A stretch of DNA of 54,508 bases from an uncultured Verrucomicrobia subdivision 3 bacterium (GCA_903936645.1 CAIZWI010000193.1:1-54508); one strand, 5' to 3'; positions 18,215 through 27,310 are shown, numbered from the stretch's first letter. Program-made: numbers and translations. The notes: a model not told the origin generated them from the letters alone.

Positions 18215-19539
18215 CCTGCCTCAAACGCCTGAGTTACGCCGCCAGTGATACCGCCGGCCAGCTGGTGTTCTGTGTCATCTCCTTTTATCTGCTCAAGTTT
18301 TACACGGATGTCTATGGCATCCCGGCCGCCACGGCGGGCACTATTCTGCTCGTCGCCCGGCTGGTCGATGCCGTGGATGCCCCCGTCTGGGGCATCCTCT
18401 TTGACAAAACCCACAGTCGCTGGGGTAAGAGCCGGCCATGGTTTTTATGGTTATGCGGACCGTTCGCCATCTTTGGCGTCCTGACGTTTCTTACGCCCAA
18501 CCTGGGCTCCACCGGCAAGATTCTCTACGCGGCGGGTACCTATATCATTTGCAGCGTCTTATATACCGGCATCAACACGCCCGTCACCTCCATTCTCTCC
18601 GCGCTCACCGGCGATCCCCGCGAACGCGTCACCCTGACCTGTTTCCGCATGTTCGGCTCCAAACTCGGCGTGCTTATCGTCAACCTCACCGTGCTTCGCC
18701 TGGTCGAATGGCTGGGACACGGGGATGACCGCCGGGGATTCATGCTGGTCATGCCTTTGTATGCCACCGGGGCGGTGCTTCTATACCTGCTGGCCTTCCG
18801 CAATCTGACGGAGGTCATCCCGGAACGGCGCCGCACCATGACCATCCGGGACAGCCTCGGTGCGCTCCGGGGCAACTGGCCCTGGTTCATTATCTTTGCC
18901 AGCAGCTTGATGTTTTGGATCGGTTTCATCGCGCGCATTTGCATGGCCCCCTATTTCTTCCAATACACGTTGGGCCGCAAAGACCTTACCGCCGTGGCCA
19001 ACAGCCTGGATTTTATTTCCCTCGCCACCGTGCTCGCCCTGCCGTTCTTGTGCCGTTGGACTTCCAAACGCAACCTCTGGCTGGCCGGCCTCCTCGGCAT
19101 GGTGCTCGGCCAGCTCCTGCTTTATGCGGGGATCCGTTCGGGCAACTCCCTGCCGCTCATCATGGCTGGCTGGAGTGTGGGCTTTCTGGCAAGTGGCATC
19201 GCCATGGCCATGCCCTTTAGTTTGTTGTCCGACAGCGTGGACTATGGCGAATGGAAAACCGGCATTCGCGCCGCCGGCTTCCTCACCGCCATTGGCGCCG
19301 CCTTTTGCCTGAAAGCCGGCAGCGGACTCGGCGGCGCTTTGCCCGCGTGGATCTTGGACGCCCACGGCTACGTGGCCAACGTCCCGCAAAGTGCCAGTTC
19401 GCTGCGCGGCATCGAACTCGGCTTTGTCTGGGTGCCAGCCATCTGCCTGGTAATGAGCCTGATTCCCGTCCTGTTTTACGGCCGTTTTGAGCGCCTGGAG
19501 TCGCGCATCCGGGCCGAGCTTGAAGCGCGCCGGCTTTAA
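18211..19539 (+). CDS. GPH-family sugar:cation symporter (MelB-like MFS)
   Basis: This 442-residue membrane protein has about 12 hydrophobic segments. The N-terminal signature LVARLVDAVDAPVWGILFDKTHSRWGKSRPW matches the glycoside-pentoside-hexuronide:cation symporter family (MelB, XylP and relatives). It likely imports mono- or oligosaccharides freed by the upstream enzymes using a Na+ or H+ gradient. It starts at an ATGA overlap with the oxidoreductase. It is the last gene of the plus-strand run; its TAA (19537-19539) overlaps the stop of the opposing gene. Substrate is unknown; arabinose, rhamnose or uronide are candidates. Confidence 0.87.
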   Translation: MTCLKRLSYAASDTAGQLVFCVISFYLLKFYTDVYGIPAATAGTILLVARLVDAVDAPVWGILFDKTHSRWGKSRPWFLWLCGPFAIFGVLTFLTPNLGSTGKILYAAGTYIICSVLYTGINTPVTSILSALTGDPRERVTLTCFRMFGSKLGVLIVNLTVLRLVEWLGHGDDRRGFMLVMPLYATGAVLLYLLAFRNLTEVIPERRRTMTIRDSLGALRGNWPWFIIFASSLMFWIGFIARICMAPYFFQYTLGRKDLTAVANSLDFISLATVLALPFLCRWTSKRNLWLAGLLGMVLGQLLLYAGIRSGNSLPLIMAGWSVGFLASGIAMAMPFSLLSDSVDYGEWKTGIRAAGFLTAIGAAFCLKAGSGLGGALPAWILDAHGYVANVPQSASSLRGIELGFVWVPAICLVMSLIPVLFYGRFERLESRIRAELEARRL

Positions 19540-20636
19540 TTGGCTCCGGCCGGCCATGCCCCTTTAATGATCGGCCTGAACCCTAACTTGGTCGGATCCA
19601 CCACCACATGCTTGATCCGGCGGCGTTCCCACGTATAGGTAATGTGCACCAACCCATCCTGCGTTTGAATCACCGCTGGATACGCAAACCCATTCGGCGC
19701 TTCGGGCGCGTTTTCCAGCACCAGGGCCGCCGACCACTGTTTGCCATCGGCGGACACCGCCACATTCAACGGACTCCGGCCTTTATTGTGGGAACCTGTG
19801 CGGACATTGTGATTGTAAACCAGAAGTTGCCGGCCATCCCTGAGGGTCACCGCGTCTGTGCCGGAATCAGGATTGGGCAGGTCCATCAGGCTCATTGGCC
19901 CCCAAGTCCGGCCACCGTCGGTGGACCATGTTTCAAACAACCGGCGATTGTCGGTGCGACCCACGGCCTGCAATCGCCCCGCCGGATGGCATAGGATGCT
20001 CGGCTGAATGGCCCGGATCGTTTGGCCATCGTTCACCGGTTCAGTGGCACTCCAGGATGTCCCAAAGTCGGGCGTCCGTTCAAAATGCACCCGCCAGCCA
20101 CCGTCGCCCTCGGTGCTGCTGCCGCATAAAATGGTCCCATCGGCCAGCTGCACCGGCTTGTTTTTGATCGGTCCCAAAATGCCCTCGGGCAGCCGCCGGG
20201 CGGGTGACCAGGATTGACCGTTGTTGGTCGAGGTGGTCAGCATGCCCCACCACGCCGACGGCTTGGGGCCGACTTTGTAAAATAACAGCAGCGGCCCGTG
20301 CGCCGGTTGAAACAGCACCGGATTCCACGTGGGCAGGCGGTTGGTGGCAAAACCCACGCCATCGGCCACCGCCACTGGTGGTGTCCATGCCCCGTTGAGT
20401 TGCCGGGAAACGTATATGCACACGTCCGGATTCCGCTCCGCGGTGCCGCCAAACCATGCGGCCACAAGCCCCGAGGGCGTTTCCACCAGCGTGGAGGCAT
20501 GGCAGGAAGGGAAAGGGGCCGTTTCAAAAATGAACTCCGATTTCACCACCGCCGGGTCACTGACCTTCTCCGGCGCTGCGGTGACCAGCATGGCCATGAG
20601 GATCCCGGCCGCGGCGAACGTGCTTCTCCAATTCAT
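19536..20636 (-). CDS. Secreted sialidase-fold (BNR/Asp-box) glycosidase-like protein
   Basis: This 366-residue protein has a signal peptide when started at the ATG at 20636 (MNWRSTFAAAGILMAMLVTAAPE); a longer frame upstream would overlap the rhamnosidase gene. At least three Asp-box type repeats are visible (STNNGQSWSP, STDGGRTWGP, and the looser TPDFGTSWSA). It also has HASTLVETPSGLVAAWFGGT, NPVLF and HITYTWERRRIKHV, typical of six-bladed propeller proteins annotated as exo-alpha-sialidase (GH33-like). A classic sialidase FRIP motif is not evident. In pectin loci, proteins of this fold act on acidic sugars of rhamnogalacturonan II or on rhamnose-glucuronate units, so a true sialidase role is unlikely here. 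It follows the rhamnosidase gene by one base. Confidence 0.75.
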   Translation of the reverse strand: MNWRSTFAAAGILMAMLVTAAPEKVSDPAVVKSEFIFETAPFPSCHASTLVETPSGLVAAWFGGTAERNPDVCIYVSRQLNGAWTPPVAVADGVGFATNRLPTWNPVLFQPAHGPLLLFYKVGPKPSAWWGMLTTSTNNGQSWSPARRLPEGILGPIKNKPVQLADGTILCGSSTEGDGGWRVHFERTPDFGTSWSATEPVNDGQTIRAIQPSILCHPAGRLQAVGRTDNRRLFETWSTDGGRTWGPMSLMDLPNPDSGTDAVTLRDGRQLLVYNHNVRTGSHNKGRSPLNVAVSADGKQWSAALVLENAPEAPNGFAYPAVIQTQDGLVHITYTWERRRIKHVVVDPTKLGFRPIIKGAWPAGAN

Positions 20637-20637
20637 G

Positions 20638-23600
20638 TTATTTTGCGTTAAAATGATAATGACCGCTGCCCACTTCAAAGACCGCCCGGCCATTTTCAAA
20701 TTTAGTCTGGCTCACTCCCTCTGCCGTGACCGTGTCGGGCCGGCTTGCAGGAACATAAATCGTCGCTGTGGTATTGGCCGGAATCTCAATTCGCCAGTCA
20801 AACGCCGTCCCGGACCGGTGCCATTCGCTGGTAATCAAACCATAGGGTGAGCGGTGCGATGCCTGGACAAATGTCAAATCTCCCACCGGCCGGGGGCGCA
20901 TGATAATGTGCTTGAAACCCGGTTGCGCATCATCCGGGGCGATGCCCGCCAGGTCTTCATAAAGCCAGACCACCAGGTCGCCAATCAACATCACGTGATT
21001 CCCCGAGTTCATTGTCGGATCAGCCGAGTTGCCGTTCCACAATTCCCAAATCGTCGTCGCCCCGTGTTCCACCATGTAACCCCAGCTTGGATACGTCTTC
21101 TGACCCGCCATGCGGTAAGCCAGATCGGCCCGGCCATTGTCCGACAGCACCCGGTTCAGATATTGCCCGCCAATCAGTCCGGTGCCAATATGATCCTGCG
21201 TTTCATTTTTAATTTTCGCCACCAAATGCGCAAATATGCCCGCCCGCATTTCCTCCGGAACCAGCCCGAATGCCAGTGGCAGTACATCCGAGGTTTGGGT
21301 GCCATTCGAATACTGGCCCTTCGTCCGATCCAGAAATTTATCGTTGAAAGCCGTCTTGAAACGCGCGGCCAATTCCCACCAGCGGGTGGCCTCGGTCGGT
21401 TGGCCAAGTTCCGCGGCGTAGTGGGCCATGAGCTTCAGATCATAATAAAAATAGGCCGTGGCCAGCAGCGCCTTTTCCGTTTGTCGCGCCGGGTCCTTGG
21501 AGTGAATCAAAGTGGCCTCTTCCGGCGGCACGCACCAATCCCCATAATTGTCCTTGCTAAGAATATAATGATCGGCCTCACCCAGCATGTGCTCCATCCA
21601 GCGTGCCGCGTCCGTGTAATGCTTCGCCGCAACCCCGCGATCCCCAAAATATCGTTCCAGCGCACTCGGGATAATGATGGCGCTGCTCGGCCACGTCACA
21701 TTGTCCGAGTAAATCGGCCAGTACGCCGGGGCAATGTCCGGCAGCACGCCGTTGGGTCGCTGGGCATCCGCCATGTCCTGCCGCCATTTGGCGTAAAGCG
21801 GTGCAATATCAAACAGGTACGCTTCCCCTTTGCACTCTTCCGAACGGTCGCCCAGCCAGCCCTGTCTTTCGTCGCGCTGCGGACAGTCGGACGGCATCGA
21901 ACGGTAATTCCCCCGCGTGCCCCAGACGATGTTGGTGTAAATGCGGTTGACCAGCTCATTCGAGCAAAGAAACTGTCCCGCCACCGGCAAATCATCATTC
22001 ACCACCCGGCCTTCCAGTGCGTGCAAATCGGGCTTGCCCGGCCAGCCAGTGACCTCCACATAGCGAAAGCCATGCGTGGTGAAGCGCGGTTCCCATGTTT
22101 CCTGCCCCTGGCCGTTTAAGGTATAGGTATCCGTGGCCTCGGCCCCGCGCAAGTTGGCCCGATACAACGTGCCGTCCGGGCGCAGCGTCTCCGCGTGCCG
22201 CAGGGTCACTGGCGTGCCCGCCGGGCCCCGCACATGCAGCCGGCACCAGCCCGCAATATTCTGCCCCAGGTCAAAGATGAAAACCCCGGGATGGATTTCC
22301 GTCACCGAAACCGGGGTTATCGTGCCGGTCACGCGGATGGGTTCCATCAATTGGGCGGTTAACCGGCCGGTGGGCGCGGCCACGATTTGGGCCGGCTGCC
22401 ATGATTGCCCGGCCTTGGACAACCCCGGAAGGCTCCAGTTGCTCAACTCCTTCCGCGCATCGTAATCCTCCCCGTCGAAATCATTGTTCGCCAGAATCGG
22501 ACCGTCCAAGGTCAATTGCCAGGTCCCGTCGCTGACCACCTCAGCCGCCGTGCCATCCGTATAGTCCACACGCAAATTCAGCAATAATTTGGGATAACCA
22601 AAGGAAACCGTCCCCGCATATACTTTGCTGCGATCCGCGTAAAACCGGCCATTGCCCAGGATCACCCCCAGGGTGTTGCTGCCCGCCTGCAACTGGTGGG
22701 TCACATCGTAAGTCACGTAATAAACCCGCTGGTCATATTGGGCAAAAGCGGGGGACAGCACAGCGTCGCCGACCTTGCGCCCATTCAGCCATAATTCCGA
22801 AAGCCCCAGCCCGGCCAGCGAGACCACGGCCCGGGCCACGGGTTTGTTCGCCACGAATTCCTTTCGCAAATACCGTGCCGCCAGCCGCCGGTCTTCGGGG
22901 ACATGCGGACTCCCCCACGGAGCCATCCCCGCCGGCCCCAGCACAGTCGCCGCCGCCCAATTCGTGTCATCAAATGGAGTGGTGTTCCAGCCGGCCGGTG
23001 CCTCCGCTGCCATCCGCCAGCGTTCGTCCGTGGGGATCACTAGCGGCGGCCCCTCGGTAAATTCAATCGTCAGCAAACCAATCACCCCAGCCGCCTGGTT
23101 CGTCACTGCGCATCGGCCAGTCAGTCCAAAGACATAGGTGTGCCCCGCATCCAGCCGCGAGGAAATTTTGTTCCACTTGACAGTTTTGTAATTATTTCGG
23201 GCTCCCAGATCAAATGTATCCAGCCAGCCCCGGCATTCGTTGTCCCCCGTGTACTCAAACACCGCCGTTTTAATCACCCGGTCACCCGGAATGGTAACCA
23301 CGCGGCGAAAATAATTGGTTTCCTCGCTGGCCCCCGGCGCCGGCGTGCGGCTGGCGGACCAAATCCACGCCGCCCCCGTGAGCTGATTTGTCGCCGCCAC
23401 GCCGTCCTGCCCGATCCATTGGGCGTGCCAGTCCGCCGGCTGGAGCAGCCCCATTGTCCAGGCCGCTGGCGCGCTCCAGTCCGAGACGTTCCCCTGACCA
23501 TCCCAAACCCGTACTTTCCAAAAGCACTGGGTCCCGGAGGGCAGTCGCTGGCCCCCATAAGGCACCAGCACCGAGGCGTTCGTGGCCAGCTTGCCGCTAT

Positions 23601-23841
23601 CCCATAAATCTGCCACCCCCGCCTGCAATTTTGCTGCGCTGGAGGCCGCCATGATTTGGCAGGCCGATTGCAGCAGATGCCGGTCCGGCGACGCCAGCGT
23701 CCAACTCAGCCGCGGCGGCCAGACATCAAGGTTGAGGGGGTTTGCCAGATGCTCGCAACGCAGTTCACCCACCGTGATGGTTCCCGCCTGCCCCTTGCCC
23801 CCCAGAAGAATCAACGCCGCCACTAGGTACAGTCGCCACAT
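20638..23841 (-). CDS. Secreted alpha-L-rhamnosidase, GH78
   Basis: This 1067-residue exported enzyme starts at the ATG at 23841 (MWRLYLVAALILLGGKGQAG); an in-frame extension of 15 residues to 23886 lacks leader character. The N-terminal half holds the beta-sandwich modules usual for GH78 (RCEHLANPLNLDVWPPRLSW, then FRRVVTIPG and ARYLRKEFVANKPV). The (alpha/alpha)6 catalytic domain carries the family signature CPQRDERQGWLGD near residue 650, with the Asp/Glu cluster that includes the general acid. GH78 releases terminal L-rhamnose. The length and order match bacterial GH78 enzymes of about 1000 residues. It leads a two-gene minus-strand operon with a sialidase-fold protein and has its own probable promoter. 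Confidence 0.92.
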   Translation of the reverse strand: MWRLYLVAALILLGGKGQAGTITVGELRCEHLANPLNLDVWPPRLSWTLASPDRHLLQSACQIMAASSAAKLQAGVADLWDSGKLATNASVLVPYGGQRLPSGTQCFWKVRVWDGQGNVSDWSAPAAWTMGLLQPADWHAQWIGQDGVAATNQLTGAAWIWSASRTPAPGASEETNYFRRVVTIPGDRVIKTAVFEYTGDNECRGWLDTFDLGARNNYKTVKWNKISSRLDAGHTYVFGLTGRCAVTNQAAGVIGLLTIEFTEGPPLVIPTDERWRMAAEAPAGWNTTPFDDTNWAAATVLGPAGMAPWGSPHVPEDRRLAARYLRKEFVANKPVARAVVSLAGLGLSELWLNGRKVGDAVLSPAFAQYDQRVYYVTYDVTHQLQAGSNTLGVILGNGRFYADRSKVYAGTVSFGYPKLLLNLRVDYTDGTAAEVVSDGTWQLTLDGPILANNDFDGEDYDARKELSNWSLPGLSKAGQSWQPAQIVAAPTGRLTAQLMEPIRVTGTITPVSVTEIHPGVFIFDLGQNIAGWCRLHVRGPAGTPVTLRHAETLRPDGTLYRANLRGAEATDTYTLNGQGQETWEPRFTTHGFRYVEVTGWPGKPDLHALEGRVVNDDLPVAGQFLCSNELVNRIYTNIVWGTRGNYRSMPSDCPQRDERQGWLGDRSEECKGEAYLFDIAPLYAKWRQDMADAQRPNGVLPDIAPAYWPIYSDNVTWPSSAIIIPSALERYFGDRGVAAKHYTDAARWMEHMLGEADHYILSKDNYGDWCVPPEEATLIHSKDPARQTEKALLATAYFYYDLKLMAHYAAELGQPTEATRWWELAARFKTAFNDKFLDRTKGQYSNGTQTSDVLPLAFGLVPEEMRAGIFAHLVAKIKNETQDHIGTGLIGGQYLNRVLSDNGRADLAYRMAGQKTYPSWGYMVEHGATTIWELWNGNSADPTMNSGNHVMLIGDLVVWLYEDLAGIAPDDAQPGFKHIIMRPRPVGDLTFVQASHRSPYGLITSEWHRSGTAFDWRIEIPANTTATIYVPASRPDTVTAEGVSQTKFENGRAVFEVGSGHYHFNAK

Positions 23842-24151
23842 AGTATTTTGCTTGGTGAAAATGGCCTTAAAGCTGCCGCAGGCCATCTAAAAATACGAGT
23901 GGCGATTCTATAATTAATGATAATATTTTTGTGAAAAATGCCTTTGCCGCCTCCCGTTCCGCACCTGGAAAGGCCCCCGGCAATATTCTCCAATTGATGG
24001 TCCCCCCCAGCCAAGTCTCGGCTTGACCGTGGCGGGGTTGCTCCCCGGGGCTTCCGTCGGACTCGGAACCCCTCCCGCTCCGCCGCCCCGCGCCCGGAGC
24101 CCCTGAAAAACCTGCTCGACAGGGGCCACCCTTGCCCTAACTTTGTCCGCC
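23842..24151. other. Divergent intergenic region between rhamnosidase and recQ
   Basis: About 310 bases lie between the two divergent starts. The rhamnosidase side (to ~23940) is AT-rich and contains a good sigma-70-like promoter on the minus strand. The recQ side is GC-rich with several runs of C and G and no open frame with coding character. A TAACTTTG at 24138-24145 lies just before recQ. I see no operator palindrome, riboswitch or RNA gene. Confidence 0.6.
23907..23935 (-). promoter_or_regulatory. Probable sigma-70 promoter for the rhamnosidase operon
   Basis: On the minus strand, TTCACA (23935-23930; 5 of 6 to TTGACA) is followed by a 17-base spacer and TATAGA (23912-23907; 4 of 6 to TATAAT). 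The spacer is AT-rich. Transcription would start near 23900, giving a leader of about 60 bases before the ATG at 23841. No transcript data support it. Confidence 0.5.
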
Positions 24152-26335
24152 ATGAAATCCGCGCCCGGGGCGTTGCTCCCGCTGCTGAAACAGTATTTCG
24201 GCTTCACGTCTTTCCGGCCTTTGCAGGAAGACATTATTTGTGATGCGCTCGCGGGGCGGGATGTGTTTGCCCTGCTCCCCACCGGTGGCGGCAAATCCTT
24301 GTGTTTTCAGCTCCCCGCCCTCGCCCGCGACGGGCTAACGGTGGTGGTGTCCCCGCTCATCGCCCTCATGAAAGACCAGGTGGATGCCCTGCAAGCCGCC
24401 GGGGTGGCCGCCACTTATTTAAATTCATCCCTCGTCCCGGAGGAATCCCGCCGGCGCTTGCGCGGTCTGCATCAGGGCGAGTACCGGTTGCTGTACGCCG
24501 CGCCGGAACGCCTCATGCTGTCTGGTTTCCTGGCCGATCTGCAGCGGTGGAATGTGCGGCTCATCGCCATCGATGAGGCCCATTGCATCAGCGAATGGGG
24601 CCATGACTTCCGGCCGGAATACCGCCAGATCGCCGAGTTGCGCACCCATTTTCCGCAGGTGCCCTTCATGGCCCTCACGGCCACTGCCACGGAACGGGTG
24701 CGCGAGGACATCGTCAGCCATCTCAAACTGCGCGATCCCCGTCGCTACGTCGCGAGCTTCAACCGCCCCAACCTCACCTACCGGGTGCTCGCCAAAAACA
24801 AACCCTACGACCAGTTACTGGGTTTCTTGCGCGCGCGCCGCCGGGAAAGCGGCATTGTCTACTGCTCCTCGCGCAAGGCCGTCGAACGGCTGGCCGCCAA
24901 TCTCACCGAGGATGGCGTGAAAGCCCAGCCCTACCATGCCGGGCTCACCCCGGCCCAGCGCGCCACTCACCAGGAACAATTCTTGCGGGATGATGTGCGG
25001 GTCATTTGCGCCACCATCGCCTTCGGCATGGGCATCAACAAGCCCAATGTGCGGTTTGTCGTCCATTACGATTTGCCCAAGAACATTGAGGGCTATTATC
25101 AGGAAACCGGCCGCGCCGGGCGGGACGGCCTGCCCGGGGAATGTGTCCTGCTCTTCAGTCCGGGCGATGCCATCAAGCAAACCCAGTTCATCGAGGAAAA
25201 GACCGACCCGCAGGAACAACAGATTGCCCGCGAACAATTGCAGCAAATGGTGCATTACGCGGAGACCGCTGCCTGTCGCCGCGTCGAATTACTGCGCTAT
25301 TTTGGCGAGACATTTCCCGTGGAATCCTGCGGCGCTTGCGACAACTGTCTCGCTCCGCGCGCGACCTTCAATGGCACCCTGGCCGCGCAGAAACTGCTCT
25401 CCTGCGTTTATCGCATCCGGGAAAAATCCGCCTTTGGCGTCGGGTTGAACCATGTCGTTGAGGTGCTCACCGGGGCGGATACGGAAAAAATTCGCAAATG
25501 GGGGCATGAGCAGTTGTCCACCTACGGCATCGGCAAGGAACACGGCCGGCCGGAATGGGCCGCGATTGGCCGGGAATTGGTCCGGCTGGGCTTTCTCCGC
25601 CAGACCTCGGAAAAGTTCAGTGTGCTGGAAATCACCCGCGAGGGCCTGGCCATGCTCAAGTCGCGCCAGACCGTCATGCTCACCAAACCCGTGGTGGCGG
25701 CGCCAAAGGAATCCCAGCGCGTTGGCGACATTGCCTGCGACGAGGCGCTGTTTGACCGGTTGCGCGAATTGCGCAAGCGGCTGGCCGACCAGCTCAATGT
25801 GCCCGCATATATTGTGTTCTCCGATGTTGCCCTCCGCCAGATGGCGCGCACGTATCCCACCAGCCAGTCCGAATTTGCCCGCATTAGCGGGGTGGGCGAG
25901 AAAAAGTTGCGCGAATTTGGCGCGGCCTTTCTCGGGGAAATTGCCTTTCATTTGCAGGAAAATCCCCGGCAAATCTTTGCCGACGATTCCTTTGTCGCCC
26001 CGCCTGCCGCCCCGGCTCGGGCCAGTCTGGGGGATTCTGCCCGCGAAACCTTGCGGCAATTCCGGTTCGGTGCCACCGTGGCGGAAATCGCCCGGGCGCG
26101 CGACGTCACCACCAGCACCATTTACGGCCACCTCGCCGAGGCCATCGAACGTGGCGAACCGCTGGCGGCGGACCAGTTTTTCACCGTCGCTGAACTGGCC
26201 GAGGTCGCCGGCGCCTTCAACCGCCACGGATTCGGCGCCTTGGGCCCCGTTTTTGAAGCCCTGGGTGCCAAGGTGGACTACGGACGGTTGCGGGTGTTTC
26301 GCGCCATTATGAACGCGCGGGCCCGGGAATCATGA
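24152..26335 (+). CDS. recQ: ATP-dependent DNA helicase RecQ
   Basis: This 727-residue 3'-5' DNA helicase acts in recombination and replication-fork repair. Walker A is LLPTGGGKS with K48. The DEAH box starts at D141, followed by the aromatic-rich loop CISEWGHDFRPEY. The motif VI arginines lie in YQETGRAGRDG. Zinc-site cysteines of the RecQ-Ct domain are C375, C393, C396 and C399. An HRDC domain follows at ~565-640 (LRELRKRLADQLNVPAYIVFSD...SGVGEKKL). The C-terminus (~655-725) is a helix-turn-helix region (ETLRQFRFGATVAEIARARDVTTSTIYGH), as in RecQ proteins with an HTH_40 tail. The ATG at 24152 is preferred over an in-frame TTG at 24143. It has no functional link to its neighbours. Confidence 0.95.
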   Translation: MKSAPGALLPLLKQYFGFTSFRPLQEDIICDALAGRDVFALLPTGGGKSLCFQLPALARDGLTVVVSPLIALMKDQVDALQAAGVAATYLNSSLVPEESRRRLRGLHQGEYRLLYAAPERLMLSGFLADLQRWNVRLIAIDEAHCISEWGHDFRPEYRQIAELRTHFPQVPFMALTATATERVREDIVSHLKLRDPRRYVASFNRPNLTYRVLAKNKPYDQLLGFLRARRRESGIVYCSSRKAVERLAANLTEDGVKAQPYHAGLTPAQRATHQEQFLRDDVRVICATIAFGMGINKPNVRFVVHYDLPKNIEGYYQETGRAGRDGLPGECVLLFSPGDAIKQTQFIEEKTDPQEQQIAREQLQQMVHYAETAACRRVELLRYFGETFPVESCGACDNCLAPRATFNGTLAAQKLLSCVYRIREKSAFGVGLNHVVEVLTGADTEKIRKWGHEQLSTYGIGKEHGRPEWAAIGRELVRLGFLRQTSEKFSVLEITREGLAMLKSRQTVMLTKPVVAAPKESQRVGDIACDEALFDRLRELRKRLADQLNVPAYIVFSDVALRQMARTYPTSQSEFARISGVGEKKLREFGAAFLGEIAFHLQENPRQIFADDSFVAPPAAPARASLGDSARETLRQFRFGATVAEIARARDVTTSTIYGHLAEAIERGEPLAADQFFTVAELAEVAGAFNRHGFGALGPVFEALGAKVDYGRLRVFRAIMNARARES

Positions 26336-26380
26336 ACCTTCCGCCCGCCGGTCCCGTGGCCACTCCTCACCGATCCAAAC

Positions 26381-26408
26381 TTGACTTGCCCGCCCAGCGC
26401 GCCAAAAT
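26381..26408 (+). promoter_or_regulatory. Possible promoter upstream of the SDR gene
   Basis: TTGACT (26381-26386; 5 of 6) is followed by a 16-base spacer and CAAAAT (26403-26408; 4 of 6). The start site would lie near 26415, leaving a short leader to the ATG at 26433. The -10 is weak, so this is tentative. Confidence 0.35.
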
Positions 26409-26432
26409 CTTTCGTCGTTCCTAAGCAAAGCC

Positions 26433-27185
26433 ATGGCCCACACCATTTTAATCACCGGTTCCAATCGCGGCATTGGTCTCGCCCTGACCCGGGAACTGTT
26501 ACAGCGCGGACACCGGGTGATTGCCACCTGTCGTGACGTCGCCGGGGCCATGGAATTACAGCAACTGGCCGCCGCCGGCTCCCCGTTGCTGGATCTCCAG
26601 CCCCTGGACATCACGTGCCCGGCCTCGGTTCAGGACCTGGCCGCGCATCTGACCGCCAAATACACCGCCCTGGATGTGCTGGTCAACAACGCCGGCGTCT
26701 TAAACGACGGGGACAATCGCTCCATTCTCACCCTGGATTTTGCCCGCCTCACCGCCGCCTTCGATATTAATGTGGTCGGTACGGCCCGGATTACCCAAGC
26801 CGTCTGGCCCTTGCTCGCCCGGGGAAACCGCCCGCGCGTCGTCAACCTGGCCTCCGGTGCCGGCTTGATTTCCACCAAACGAAACTCAAATTTCTTTGCC
26901 TACTCCATTTCCAAGGCCGCGCTCAACATGCTCACCCGAATGCTCGAAATCGAGGGCCGGAAACAGGGCATCTGCGTCGTGGGGGTCATTCCCGGCCGGG
27001 TGCAAACCCGCATGACCAACATGGACGCCCCCCTCACCGCCCCGGAAGTCGCCGCCAACCTCGCCGTCACGCTCGAAAACCTCCAACTCACCGCGAGTGG
27101 GGCGGTGCTCGATCGTCACGGCCAGCCCTGTTTTACCGGCACCTTTACCGATAGCACCGGCCAGCCCTGTCCCGTGGGCTGGTAA
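26433..27185 (+). CDS. Short-chain dehydrogenase/reductase (C-factor-like SDR)
   Basis: This 250-residue classical SDR has the NAD(P)-binding TGSNRGIG at residues 8-15, LVNNAG near 83-88, a catalytic Ser near 141, and Y157-S-I-S-K161. The NVVGTARITQAVWPLL segment and overall length fit the C-factor/carbonyl-reductase-like group. The C-terminal tail is unusual: HGQPCFTG...TGQPCPVGW repeats a GQPC unit. Substrate is unknown. It is preceded by a possible promoter and followed by a hairpin, so it may be a single-gene transcript. Confidence 0.85.
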   Translation: MAHTILITGSNRGIGLALTRELLQRGHRVIATCRDVAGAMELQQLAAAGSPLLDLQPLDITCPASVQDLAAHLTAKYTALDVLVNNAGVLNDGDNRSILTLDFARLTAAFDINVVGTARITQAVWPLLARGNRPRVVNLASGAGLISTKRNSNFFAYSISKAALNMLTRMLEIEGRKQGICVVGVIPGRVQTRMTNMDAPLTAPEVAANLAVTLENLQLTASGAVLDRHGQPCFTGTFTDSTGQPCPVGW

Positions 27186-27238
27186 GGGAAGGCCCGGTCG
27201 CCGCCCAGCGACCTGCCGGTGTGCCAAAGCCGTGACTC

Positions 27239-27254
27239 CTGGCAATTCTGCCAG
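27239..27254 (+). terminator. Possible weak terminator hairpin after the SDR gene
   Basis: CTGGCA (27239-27244), a 4-base loop and TGCCAG (27249-27254) form a perfect 6-bp stem, followed by CCGTTTTG. The stem is short and the T run is only four bases and two bases away, so termination would be inefficient. Confidence 0.35.
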
Positions 27255-27264
27255 CCGTTTTGCC

Positions 27265-27293
27265 TTGTCATCCGGCACCCTGCATTTTAACTT
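27265..27293 (+). promoter_or_regulatory. Possible promoter upstream of the Nudix and nucleotide-sugar genes
   Basis: TTGTCA (27265-27270; 5 of 6 to TTGACA), a 17-base spacer and TAACTT (27288-27293; 3 of 6 to TATAAT) lie just before the Nudix ATG at 27311. It could drive the six-gene plus-strand run to 31714. The weak -10 makes it tentative. Confidence 0.3.
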
Positions 27294-27310
27294 GCCTTCT
27301 CATTTCATTC

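Noticed and set aside
20854..22119. 421-codon open frame on the plus strand
   Set aside because: Opposite the GH78 catalytic region; its product is Arg/His/Pro-rich with no recognisable fold.
24138..24145. TAACTTTG resembling the Bacteroidetes -7 promoter motif (TAnnTTTG)
   Set aside because: No TTTG-type -33 element at 19-20 bases upstream, and the other promoter-like sites here look sigma-70-like; a chance match is likely.
24152..26335. RecQ as part of an anti-phage defence island
   Set aside because: The neighbours are metabolic genes, no nuclease, methylase or toxin is nearby, and the domain set is that of housekeeping RecQ.
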